Shown here piece after piece: positions 1 through 6,592 of a stretch of DNA of 6,602 nucleotides. A program made the translations under genes and the position numbers. The stretch is from an uncultured Ruminococcus sp. (GTDB lineage Bacteria > Bacillota > Clostridia > Oscillospirales > Ruminococcaceae): NCBI GenBank assembly GCA_902783235.1, contig CACZQG010000161.1:1-6602 (forward strand). Reading direction: 5' to 3'. Each line of letters begins with the position of its first letter. The stretch's first letter is position 1. The notes beneath the pieces were generated by a model. It had not been told where the DNA came from. It was given only the letters and a program-made list of their open reading frames with translations, and made no database searches.

Positions 1-1
1 A

Positions 2-3000
2 AACGGAATGAGCATATCCGGTATTTCGGGCAGCTATACCCCGGGAAGTACCCTCAGTCTTACAGCTAATGCAAGAAAAAGCCTGCCCGACGGAACATAT
101 TATTTAGCCTACAGAGGAAAGGTAATAAGCGGAGCTGCCATAAGCTATAAAAGCAGTGTGGGATTCATTGACACAGCAGTCACAGACGGTGCTTTTTCCT
201 ACAGCGGTGATAATCCCGTCTTGACCGTTGCTTCAAGCTACGGATCAAGCAGTGTAAGCTCTGTAGCCGAAAAGGGCTTTATGAACAATGTGAATATAGA
301 AGACGTGGAGCTTTCAGGCAGCATAACCTCTATAGGCAGCAAGGCATTTGCAGGCTGCAATCATCTGAGGTATGTCACTATCCCCGATTCTGTTACGGAA
401 ATAGCCCCGGATGCCTTTGAAGACTGCGATCCCGGCTTGCTTCTGATAATATGCAGTCAGCAGACAGCCAAAATGCTGCCGCCGGGCTTTTCACATTCCA
501 CCACAAAGGAAACTATCTCCAATAAATACCTGATCTACGGCGGCGATACCCTGTCTGTGGATTACAGCACAAAAAATATAAAATACAACGGACGCCCCAA
601 GGGTCTTTTCCAGGGGGATGATGCAGCAAAGAGCAATTTCAAATGGGTACTGGAAAAACCCAATGGAGCAGCTGCCTCCGATGCAAAGCTGGTATATACA
701 AACGCCAAAGGAAAAAAAGTGACCGGTTCATCCGCTGCCTCATTTGAAGCAGAGATAACCACCAAAAAGCTTTCCAAGCTGAGCAGCTATGTCCTGCTAA
801 AAGGCGTATCTGCGGATTATGATAAAAAGAAGGCAACAGGCGTAGTATATACCACCATAGATCTTTACCTGAACCCTCTTTCCGTTACGGGATATAAGGA
901 GCTGAAATCATCCCAGACCTTCAGCTTCAATGAGAAAAAGGGTATAGGATTTGAAAAGAGCAGTACGGAAGAAAACACCTATGACCTGACTATGTATGAG
1001 GGCAGAAGCTTCAAGCTCCCCTTTGCAGCAAAGGACGGCGCAGATAAGACTCTGCTTTACAGGCTGGAGGGTGACGGAAAGGGTGTCAATGTGGTCAATG
1101 GCAAGGTGACTGCATATAATCAGGTGTCACAGCAGAAAATACTTATATTCCCTTTGTGCAAGGCTATTGACTGCCCTGTCATCACTGTAAATGTCAAGGT
1201 AGAAGCCAAGCCTAAGTCAATAAAAAGCAATACCTCCACTGTATTTCTGACTCCGGGAATGCCTCAGCAGTTATCAGTGGGAACAGTTCCTGTCTCCAAC
1301 AGCCTGGGAACATATACCTTCAAGTATAATTCAGACAAATTCACAGTTATGCTGCAGGATACAAAGCTTAACGGAAGCGGCAGCATTGCATATGATATCA
1401 CAGGCGGAATGCTTCTCAGCATATCCCTGAATGAGGGCATGGATATTGATCCGAAGGATAAGGAGATACTGGAGATCGCCTGCGAGGGTGTTGCAAAGCC
1501 GGTAAAGGTGACCCTGAAAACTGCCGAGCTTATTCAGAATATCAAAAGCCTGAAGGAAAGCAAAAAGAAGGTGGGGAAGGATGGATATGTGGAAATAAAT
1601 ATCCCACGGGGCGGTGCCTTTGATCTGGGTATCTCTGTAAACCCCACATCAGCCGACAACAGATTTGAATGGAAAACAGGTACAGCAATAGACGCCGGCA
1701 GCACTATCTCAGGTGAGGTACAGTCATCTGATATTACAATAACCGGCAGTATTATCAATGCATACACATCAGGCACCTATTACGCCAGGGCTGAAACTAT
1801 AGGAACCAATGCCGGGGGCAATACATTAAAGACCAAAATATACAAGATAAATGTATACGACCCCAGCGGCTCGGTGTTTATACAGTACCCGGAAATGACA
1901 GATCAGGCAGTGACAGGTAATGACTGCACTATGGATCTTGAATACGATGCAGATCACATGATAAGATCCGGTATATTCATGAAGCTGGAAAACGCATTGG
2001 GAGATGGTCAGAAGTTCTTTACAGTTGGTGATGAAATATCCGTACCTCTGCCTATGTCGGCTAATGGCTGTACCGAGCCTGTTGACTGGAGATCCAACAA
2101 ACAGACAGGACTGCGTGTATCTGCCGAATCTGCCGAAGGAAATGCAGGTCTGCTGAACATGAAAGCACTTTTGCCGGGTACATATACCGTCACGGGACAG
2201 ACACGGTTCACCAAGCAAAAGCTGTCCTTCAAGGTATTTGTCAAAAAGCCGGACAATACCCTTGATGCTGCCCTGAGATCTCAGGAGGAAAGCCGCTCAT
2301 TCGTGGCAGCAAATGACCCGGGAATATGGCAGACACTCTTTGCCGTAAGCATAAAGGTGGGAGAAGAGCTCCCTGTAACTCTGTCAGACGGAGTATCCGG
2401 CAAATTCACTTTGAAGATCAAGGACGGCGGCATTGCTTCCATAAATAAATCCTCCGGAATTATAAAGGGAAAGAAAGCAGGCAATACCACACTTACTGCC
2501 ACTGTTACCTACGGAAAGTCAGGCAGCAACTCATTCCAGATCCCTGTAACTGTTACGGCAGCAGAGCCTGTATATACTAAGGTTACAATTCCCCTTTGTG
2601 CAAAAGTAAATGCCTCATTCAAGGTGTCAGCAGCAGGCAGAAATATAAACAGCAAGACACTTATATGGATGGCTCAGAAGTACGATGATAAAGGCGAACC
2701 GGGCAGCCCTCAGGTAATATCGGCAATAGGCGCCAAAACAGCCGCTATATCCCAGCCGGGATACTATAAAGTGTATCCTGTGGATCAGTACAGCAACAGC
2801 AGCGGTGAAGCAATGGCACAGACAATAGGTATTTTTGAGAACATGGTCACAAAGGCTGTTATGAACAAGACGGAAAGTGCAAAGGCTTTACTGAAAACCA
2901 TAAGCACGGGAATGCCTATGGGAGAGGTGCTTTATCTTCCCGTATTTGCCAATGATGAGGCAGATGTAAGCAATATAGTATGGAGCACCTCCAACAGCTA

Positions 3001-3184
3001 TCTGGCTCAGGCAGCCGAATGCACCATAGATGAGGTCCCGGATAAGGAATTTGCCGAAAAGAACAAAACGGCTTACGGCTGGGTAAAGATCACTCTATCC
3101 TCACAATTCCGTGGAAAGGCAACACTTACAGGCATACTCCGCAACTCTGGCAAAAAAGTAAGCGTATCCTTTAAGATACTCTGA
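2..3184 (+). CDS. Large BspA-type LRR and Ig-like (Big_2-type) repeat surface protein, 5' partial
   Basis: The frame is open from the first bases to TGA at 3182-3184. The first Met in the window (position 8, residue 1 below) has no visible ribosome binding site or signal peptide after it, so the gene very likely starts upstream. Residues about 97-140 resemble BspA-type leucine-rich repeats, with the pattern SITSIGSKAFAGC followed by TIPDSVTEIAPDAFEDC. The rest looks like serial beta-sandwich domains. The clearest, about 788-850, has the Big_2 ending GIIKGKKAGNTTLTATVTY. Tryptophans in Ig-like contexts at about 213, 555, 694, 887 and 992 (FKW, FEWK, VDWRS, LIW, VWSTS) suggest five or more divergent units. 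No sortase motif, dockerin or C-terminal membrane helix is seen, so any anchor must lie in the missing N-terminal part. The family is extracellular in Firmicutes, with adhesion or carbohydrate-binding roles proposed; the ligand is unknown. The reading frame is certain; the specific function is not. Confidence 0.93.
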   Translation, partial: NGMSISGISGSYTPGSTLSLTANARKSLPDGTYYLAYRGKVISGAAISYKSSVGFIDTAVTDGAFSYSGDNPVLTVASSYGSSSVSSVAEKGFMNNVNIEDVELSGSITSIGSKAFAGCNHLRYVTIPDSVTEIAPDAFEDCDPGLLLIICSQQTAKMLPPGFSHSTTKETISNKYLIYGGDTLSVDYSTKNIKYNGRPKGLFQGDDAAKSNFKWVLEKPNGAAASDAKLVYTNAKGKKVTGSSAASFEAEITTKKLSKLSSYVLLKGVSADYDKKKATGVVYTTIDLYLNPLSVTGYKELKSSQTFSFNEKKGIGFEKSSTEENTYDLTMYEGRSFKLPFAAKDGADKTLLYRLEGDGKGVNVVNGKVTAYNQVSQQKILIFPLCKAIDCPVITVNVKVEAKPKSIKSNTSTVFLTPGMPQQLSVGTVPVSNSLGTYTFKYNSDKFTVMLQDTKLNGSGSIAYDITGGMLLSISLNEGMDIDPKDKEILEIACEGVAKPVKVTLKTAELIQNIKSLKESKKKVGKDGYVEINIPRGGAFDLGISVNPTSADNRFEWKTGTAIDAGSTISGEVQSSDITITGSIINAYTSGTYYARAETIGTNAGGNTLKTKIYKINVYDPSGSVFIQYPEMTDQAVTGNDCTMDLEYDADHMIRSGIFMKLENALGDGQKFFTVGDEISVPLPMSANGCTEPVDWRSNKQTGLRVSAESAEGNAGLLNMKALLPGTYTVTGQTRFTKQKLSFKVFVKKPDNTLDAALRSQEESRSFVAANDPGIWQTLFAVSIKVGEELPVTLSDGVSGKFTLKIKDGGIASINKSSGIIKGKKAGNTTLTATVTYGKSGSNSFQIPVTVTAAEPVYTKVTIPLCAKVNASFKVSAAGRNINSKTLIWMAQKYDDKGEPGSPQVISAIGAKTAAISQPGYYKVYPVDQYSNSSGEAMAQTIGIFENMVTKAVMNKTESAKALLKTISTGMPMGEVLYLPVFANDEADVSNIVWSTSNSYLAQAAECTIDEVPDKEFAEKNKTAYGWVKITLSSQFRGKATLTGILRNSGKKVSVSFKIL

Positions 3185-3190
3185 ATATCT

Positions 3191-3290
3191 GAATAAAAAG
3201 ATGGCTTTTAGGTCGCTTTTCGAGAAAAGCTTAGCAAAAGCTTTTGATTTCGCTCTTATTTCCATTGTGAATGCAGCTATAAGCTCGAAG
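3191..3290 (+). repeat. 3'-UTR repeat, left copy (arm of long inverted repeat)
   Basis: This is the left arm of a long inverted repeat whose right arm is 3438-3537. Aligned by eye without gaps, about 85 of 100 positions match, including 49 of 52 in the core (3204-3255 against 3473-3524). It begins 6 nt after the stop of the upstream gene and ends before the terminator at 3344-3376, so it should lie in that gene's 3' UTR. It can form a local hairpin, GCTTTTC-GA-GAAAAGC (3215-3230). An alternative pairing of AAAAGC (3225-3230) with GCTTTT (3240-3245) would exclude the first. A further hairpin at its inner edge (3277-3296) pairs CTAT and AGCT with AGCT and ATAG around a bulged A. I do not recognise it as a named element. 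Confidence 0.85.
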
Positions 3291-3343
3291 CTATAGTAAA
3301 AGGATAGTATTGCTGCCGGCTGCAATCATCATATGCGAAGAAT

Positions 3344-3377
3344 AAAAATGTCAGCCGTTTTTTGGCTGACATTTTTT
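3344..3377. terminator. Bidirectional Rho-independent terminator shared by convergent genes
   Basis: A perfect 13-bp stem, AAAAATGTCAGCC paired with GGCTGACATTTTT, closes a 7-nt loop (3357-3363). The plus strand continues into a T run up to 3377. The minus strand ends in TTTTTATT, from the A run at 3344-3348. The core is GC-containing with A/T tracts on both flanks, so it can stop transcripts from both sides: the Ig-like gene on the plus strand and the sigma/propeller operon on the minus strand. It lies in the 147-nt spacer between the two copies of the 3'-UTR repeat. Confidence 0.92.
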
Positions 3378-3437
3378 ATGTATACATCAAGCTAAACCTG
3401 AAACACATAACAATATCTCGTTACTCTTTCAGCTGCT

Positions 3438-3537
3438 CTTCGTGCTTACAGCTGCAATTACATTGGAAGCATGAGCGAAATTAAAAGCTTTTGCGGAGCT
3501 TTTCTCGAAAAGCGACCTAAAAGCGACCTTTTTGCTC
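3438..3537 (-). repeat. 3'-UTR repeat, right copy (arm of long inverted repeat)
   Basis: This is the inverted counterpart of 3191-3290. Read on the minus strand it has the same sense as the left copy. It begins 13 nt after the TAA (3551-3553) of the propeller gene and precedes the shared terminator. It also holds an exact 11-bp tandem duplication, AAAAGCGACCT, at 3508-3518 and 3519-3529; the left copy has only one intact version and a degenerate second (AAAAGCCATCT). At the inner end AGCTG (3431-3435) can pair with CAGCT (3449-3453), at the place where the left copy has a different hairpin. No open frame with a credible start runs through it. Confidence 0.85.
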
Positions 3538-3550
3538 TTTTTATCGGGTA

Positions 3551-5743
3551 TTAGTATTGATCCTCATAAATATGATCCTGATATGCAGGGGCTGTCTGAG
3601 GCAGCAGCAGGGAATCTGTTCTGTTGAAGGTGCTCATATCTGCGGAGATGAATTCTCTGTCAGACAGCATATACAGGTAGTCGCCAATCATCACACAGCG
3701 TTCAAACTGCGAGCCGTTCATATCGCTTACTTCGTTTATATCTCCCAGCTCATGCAGCCTGCCGCCCTCAAATGAATAAAATCTGTATCCCGATGTGAAA
3801 TAATACTCATTTGTATCCTTCCGGTGGGTATCACTGCTGTAAACAGTCACATCCTCAATATTATATGGTATGGCAATAAGATTTTTTTCGGGAAGTATAA
3901 GGAGAGCCTTTCTGTTATTAAGGGCAGGTGAATATACATACCTTCCGCTGTATGCAATGGCAGGATCACTGTATTCATTATCTCCATCTCCGGTAATGAC
4001 CGCACTGTCTATAAGCTTTAGATTATTTGGGTCGCTGTTGTCGAACATGGAGAGCTTTATACCGTAAAGTTCACCATCCTCATTGCCGTTTTCTCCGAAC
4101 CCCAGAAGCACGCCCTCATCCCACTTCTGCATATATCCGCTGTAGCCTGTGACCTTCAGCTCATCTGTGACATGAGGTGCCTTCGGGTCACTTATGTCTA
4201 TGGCATAAAGGGGATCGGTATTTCTGAATGTCACCACATAAGCCATGTCTCCATTGAAGCTTACTGATTTTATCCCCTCGTTGAGACCAAAGTTTGAAAC
4301 CCTGCCCACCTCATTCAGATCCATATCAAGGATATACAGAACATTATTGAGATCGGCACCCGATATTCCTCCTATATCATAGGTATCATATGTAGCTGCG
4401 ATCCTGAAATAGTTATTGTATTCGCTCATGGAGAACTGATCCTTTACATAGCCCTTGACAGAAGTACCTGCCCTGGGGACTACCCTGCCTTCCGTAAGGG
4501 CAAGCCTTGTTATATCGGTATTTTCATCATATCCCCCCAGTACATAAAGGTTATCATATGAGCAATAGACAGTATAGCCCGTACCCACTATGCTTTTGGT
4601 ATCTGTGGGAGAGCAGGGGGTATCACTGTCCAGATCAAGTGCCGAGATATTTATAAAGGATATCTGCGGATAATAGTAATACTCTCCGTCCTTGTCATCC
4701 TCATCATCCACGGGAAGGAGTATATCATCACAGGAGACAGTCTGCTTATTCCCGTTTACTTCAAATGAGGGTATATACTTTTCTGTCTCCTCCCTGCCGA
4801 TGGTCTGATCTATACCGTACATTGAACTATAATCGTTGGAGATCAGATACATAGAGCCGTCATCACGAAGCCTTACATCCGTATAGCTTCCCTCCTGAGC
4901 ATACCTTTCCTTTATTTCAAGTGTCTGCTTGTCACAGATAAGCACCCCTGTTTTGACATAGCCTTTGTAACCGCTGCTGTCATCCCGTTCATATATATCG
5001 GAAATAACAATAAGCTTATCATTGAAAAGATACAGATCCCGTACTGTTCCAATGGGGTCACTATTGCTCTCATTTCCGGATGCCGGTTTAGTGTACTCAA
5101 GGCGGCGGCTGTTTTCAAATCTGCCGTCACGGACATCCACCGCAAACAGCTGACCCGATGCGGCATAAAAAATACTTTTGCCGTCTGTTTTTACAATATC
5201 TGCTTCCAGCACCCCTTCCTCCTGGTTAAAGGTATCACTGTACTCTCTTACCTCTGTGTATTCACCGGTGAGAGCTGTGCCCCCATCTTCGGAAACGGAA
5301 CCTATGGTATCATTTTCCTGCATATCCATGCCGCCCATGTCGTTGGTTATTGTGATACCATCTGTGTCTTCACCCTGCACTTCGGCACCGTATTCAATGA
5401 TATTACTATACCTTTCATTTATATTGCTGATATAGTCCAGTACCTCACCGTAGTCTGCGGCAAAATGCATGGTGGAAATGTTTTGTGCCGCATACTGCCT
5501 TGAAGCTCCCGGACTCAGCTCGTCCCTGCCTGTATATTTCACCACCCCTACAGCCAGAGCCACAGCCGCCGCAGCCGCTGTACACGAAACAGCTATCCTT
5601 CTGATGTTTCTTACCGGCTTTTTATATCCCTTTAGGTCCAGCATTTCCTTTATACTCTCAGGCAGCAGCTTATCAGGCACCTGAGAGCCTTCAAAAATGT
5701 TTCTCAGACTGCTGAGATCCGCATTATCCTTTTTTCTTCTCAT
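3551..5743 (-). CDS. Membrane-anchored beta-propeller domain protein, putative partner of the adjacent ECF sigma factor
   Basis: Numbering is from the alternative upstream Met at 5761; the chosen start is Met7 at 5743. AAGGGAG lies 8 nt before it, exactly as for the sigma gene. The alternative start overlaps the sigma stop as TAATG and has only GGAG. Residues 7-54 are a basic cytoplasmic tail with VPDKLLPESIKEML. Residues about 55-76 (IAVSCTAAAAAVALAVGVV) form one membrane helix, giving an N-in, C-out protein. A linker rich in D, E, G and T follows to about 180. The rest matches the bacterial/archaeal beta-propeller family (Pfam Beta_propel, from memory): EADIVKTDGKSIFY at 187-200, AYVVTFRNTDPLYAIDISDP at 507-526, GIKLSMFDNSDPNN at 567-580. 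Full length is 736 residues with no break. Lying just downstream of the sigma gene, it may be a membrane anti-sigma or sensor; no known anti-sigma domain is visible, so that role is inferred. Family assignment is firm. Confidence 0.92.
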   Translation of the reverse strand: MRRKKDNADLSSLRNIFEGSQVPDKLLPESIKEMLDLKGYKKPVRNIRRIAVSCTAAAAAVALAVGVVKYTGRDELSPGASRQYAAQNISTMHFAADYGEVLDYISNINERYSNIIEYGAEVQGEDTDGITITNDMGGMDMQENDTIGSVSEDGGTALTGEYTEVREYSDTFNQEEGVLEADIVKTDGKSIFYAASGQLFAVDVRDGRFENSRRLEYTKPASGNESNSDPIGTVRDLYLFNDKLIVISDIYERDDSSGYKGYVKTGVLICDKQTLEIKERYAQEGSYTDVRLRDDGSMYLISNDYSSMYGIDQTIGREETEKYIPSFEVNGNKQTVSCDDILLPVDDEDDKDGEYYYYPQISFINISALDLDSDTPCSPTDTKSIVGTGYTVYCSYDNLYVLGGYDENTDITRLALTEGRVVPRAGTSVKGYVKDQFSMSEYNNYFRIAATYDTYDIGGISGADLNNVLYILDMDLNEVGRVSNFGLNEGIKSVSFNGDMAYVVTFRNTDPLYAIDISDPKAPHVTDELKVTGYSGYMQKWDEGVLLGFGENGNEDGELYGIKLSMFDNSDPNNLKLIDSAVITGDGDNEYSDPAIAYSGRYVYSPALNNRKALLILPEKNLIAIPYNIEDVTVYSSDTHRKDTNEYYFTSGYRFYSFEGGRLHELGDINEVSDMNGSQFERCVMIGDYLYMLSDREFISADMSTFNRTDSLLLPQTAPAYQDHIYEDQY

Positions 5744-5751
5744 ATCAAAAA

Positions 5752-5758
5752 CTCCCTT
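5752..5758 (-). promoter_or_regulatory. Ribosome binding site of the propeller gene, deciding its start
   Basis: The minus strand reads AAGGGAG, then an 8-nt spacer (TTTTTGAT), then ATG at 5743-5741. Motif and spacing are identical to those of the sigma gene upstream, which favours this start over the in-frame ATG at 5761-5759. That earlier ATG overlaps the sigma stop codon by one base (TAATG) and has only GGAG at the same distance. Both starts could be used through translational coupling. Confidence 0.6.
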
Positions 5759-5760
5759 CA

Positions 5761-6255
5761 TTATGTAAGCTCCAGACGTAGTTTTTTCTTTATCCGTGCC
5801 AGCCGTGACCTTACTGCCGAGGGCATCATGCCGTATATCCGCCCTATCTCACGGGAAGAATATCCTCCAAGTACCGACAGGGATAATATTGCTTTTGATT
5901 TGTTATCCAGCCTGTTTATGGCTTCACGCAGATCGGAGTTTTCAAAGTCAAACCCCTGTGACTCTTCATCCGGCATCTCATATCCCGACGAAAAGTATTC
6001 CTTCTGTTTCTTTTTGATCTTTGCAAAGAGTATTTTCATTATCCAGCTTTTGAATGCAGCTTCCGATTTCAGCTTGCCTATAGAGGCGTATGCATCCATG
6101 ACCGCCTCACTTACAGCATCACAGGCATCATGCTCGCTGCGGAGATTATACAGTGCTGTGCGGTACATATCAAGGTATACCAGAGAATAAAGCTTTGCAA
6201 ATGCCTCTGTATCCCCCTGCCGTGCCTTATGGGCAAGAAGTGCAATATCATCCAT
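5761..6255 (-). CDS. ECF-type RNA polymerase sigma factor (sigma-70 family)
   Basis: This 164-residue protein has the two-domain layout and usual size of an ECF sigma factor. Region 2 spans about residues 15-82: GDTEAFAKLYSLVYLDMYR, then DACDAVSEAVMDAYASI and FKSWIMKILFAKIKKK, corresponding to the core-binding and -10 recognition helices. A linker of about 25 acidic residues follows. Region 4 spans about 107-160, with LDNKSKAILSLSVLGGYSSREIGRIY and the recognition helix PSAVRSRLARIKKKLR, which should contact the -35 element. It would redirect RNA polymerase to a small regulon; the target promoters cannot be read from this window. The start at 6255 is supported by AAGGGAG 8 nt upstream. The usual region 2 motif (D..D..Q..F) is drifted to DACDAVSEAV. 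It is the first gene of an operon with the membrane beta-propeller protein, the common arrangement of a sigma factor and its membrane regulator. No symbol can be assigned. Confidence 0.95.
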   Translation of the reverse strand: MDDIALLAHKARQGDTEAFAKLYSLVYLDMYRTALYNLRSEHDACDAVSEAVMDAYASIGKLKSEAAFKSWIMKILFAKIKKKQKEYFSSGYEMPDEESQGFDFENSDLREAINRLDNKSKAILSLSVLGGYSSREIGRIYGMMPSAVRSRLARIKKKLRLELT

Positions 6256-6263
6256 AATATCAT

Positions 6264-6270
6264 CTCCCTT
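6264..6270 (-). promoter_or_regulatory. Ribosome binding site of the sigma factor gene
   Basis: The minus strand reads AAAGGGAG, then ATGATATT (8 nt), then the ATG at 6255-6253. The ATG inside the spacer is out of frame with the sigma gene, so the downstream ATG is the start. Confidence 0.85.
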
Positions 6271-6272
6271 TC

Positions 6273-6293
6273 ATATTGATATAGTTTCAATAT
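6273..6293. repeat. Inverted repeat next to the sigma gene ribosome binding site (operator or hairpin candidate)
   Basis: ATATTGA and TCAATAT are perfect 7-bp complements separated by 7 nt, and the element ends 2 bases upstream of the AAGGGAG. In DNA it could be an operator; in RNA it is a weak AT-only hairpin that could affect ribosome access. AT-rich DNA gives such repeats by chance fairly often, so function is unproven. Confidence 0.35.
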
Positions 6294-6414
6294 ATAAGTG
6301 ATACCTGAGCTTCAAAATGTTGCAGCTAAAGCATATATTTGTAGGAACAGACATATTTCAACAGCAAAATTTCAATGATATTACAATTTTTTGCCGTAAT
6401 TATTTCTCATTTAT

Positions 6415-6443
6415 AGTATACAATTCAAAGAATAGTTTGTCAA
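6415..6443 (-). promoter_or_regulatory. Predicted housekeeping (sigma-A type) promoter of the sigma/propeller operon
   Basis: On the minus strand a perfect -35 box TTGACA (6443-6438) is followed by a 17-nt spacer and a -10 box TATACT (6420-6415), 5 of 6 to consensus. The spacing is optimal and the orientation is toward the sigma gene. It implies at least basal transcription by the housekeeping sigma factor rather than purely autoregulated expression. The stretch further upstream (6444-6529) is AT-rich and shows no gene or clear site. Confidence 0.8.
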
Positions 6444-6529
6444 TGGGATATCATGCATTAAGCACGGAAATCAATTTTAGTAGGCAATTTGTAATAAACT
6501 ATGAATTACTTAAATGCAAAAGTTTAGGT

Positions 6530-6592
6530 CAAGCCTTTTCAAAGGCTTGCGGTGTCCAGAGGCAGAGCCTCGGTCGCTCATCGCAATGAGCG
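6530..6592. repeat. Cluster of three consecutive hairpins, probable dispersed intergenic repeat
   Basis: Three perfect or near-perfect stems follow one another. CAAGCCTT pairs with AAGGCTTG around TTCA (6530-6549). GAGGC pairs with GCCTC around AGA (6559-6571), extendable by CC/GG across one bulged A. CGCTCAT pairs with ATGAGCG around CGCA (6575-6592). The segment is more GC-rich than its flanks. No T run follows any stem inside the window, so these are not simple terminators here. It shares TTTAGGTC (just before the first hairpin, 6523-6530) and ATGAGCGAAAT (6586-6596) with the 3'-UTR repeat copies. The element may continue past the right edge. Confidence 0.6.

Larger units (their letters stand above)
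6256..6408 (-). other. AT-rich 5' leader of the sigma/propeller operon
   Basis: If transcription starts about 7 nt after the -10 box at 6415-6420, the operon has a leader of roughly 150 nt. It contains a 7-bp inverted repeat next to the ribosome binding site (6273-6293). Further upstream is a weak bulged pairing of GCAAAA (minus strand, near 6394) with TTTTGC (near 6364). TTGAA-type pentamers recur. I see no riboswitch of a known class, no leader peptide with a convincing ribosome binding site, and no terminator-like hairpin. Confidence 0.45.

Noticed and set aside
1826..2218. Minus-strand open frame of 130 codons inside the Ig-like gene
   Set aside because: It is antisense to a well-supported coding frame and has no domain-like composition.
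3101..3325. Minus-strand open frame of 74 codons across the end of the Ig-like gene and the left repeat copy
   Set aside because: It overlaps a certain gene, lacks a credible start, and its counterpart in the right repeat copy is interrupted by a stop codon.
3185..3550. Insertion sequence or CRISPR array in the convergent gap
   Set aside because: There is no transposase, no target-site duplication that I can see and no regularly spaced repeats. Only two inverted copies and a terminator are present.
5828..6190. Plus-strand open frame of 120 codons inside the sigma gene
   Set aside because: It is antisense to a clear ECF sigma factor with a supported start and ribosome binding site.
6284..6289. 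TGAAAC, resembling an ECF-type -35 box
   Set aside because: A -10 box 16-17 nt further on would fall over the ribosome binding site and start codon, so it cannot serve the sigma gene in the usual way.
6285..6315. Possible promoter TTGAAG with TATATT close to the sigma gene
   Set aside because: The spacer is only 15 nt and the -35 box matches poorly; the promoter at 6415-6443 is far better.
6317..6589. Plus-strand open frame of 90 codons over the sigma leader and hairpin cluster
   Set aside because: No ribosome binding site before its ATG, no recognisable domain, and it runs antisense through the promoter and through the hairpin repeats, so it looks like chance.
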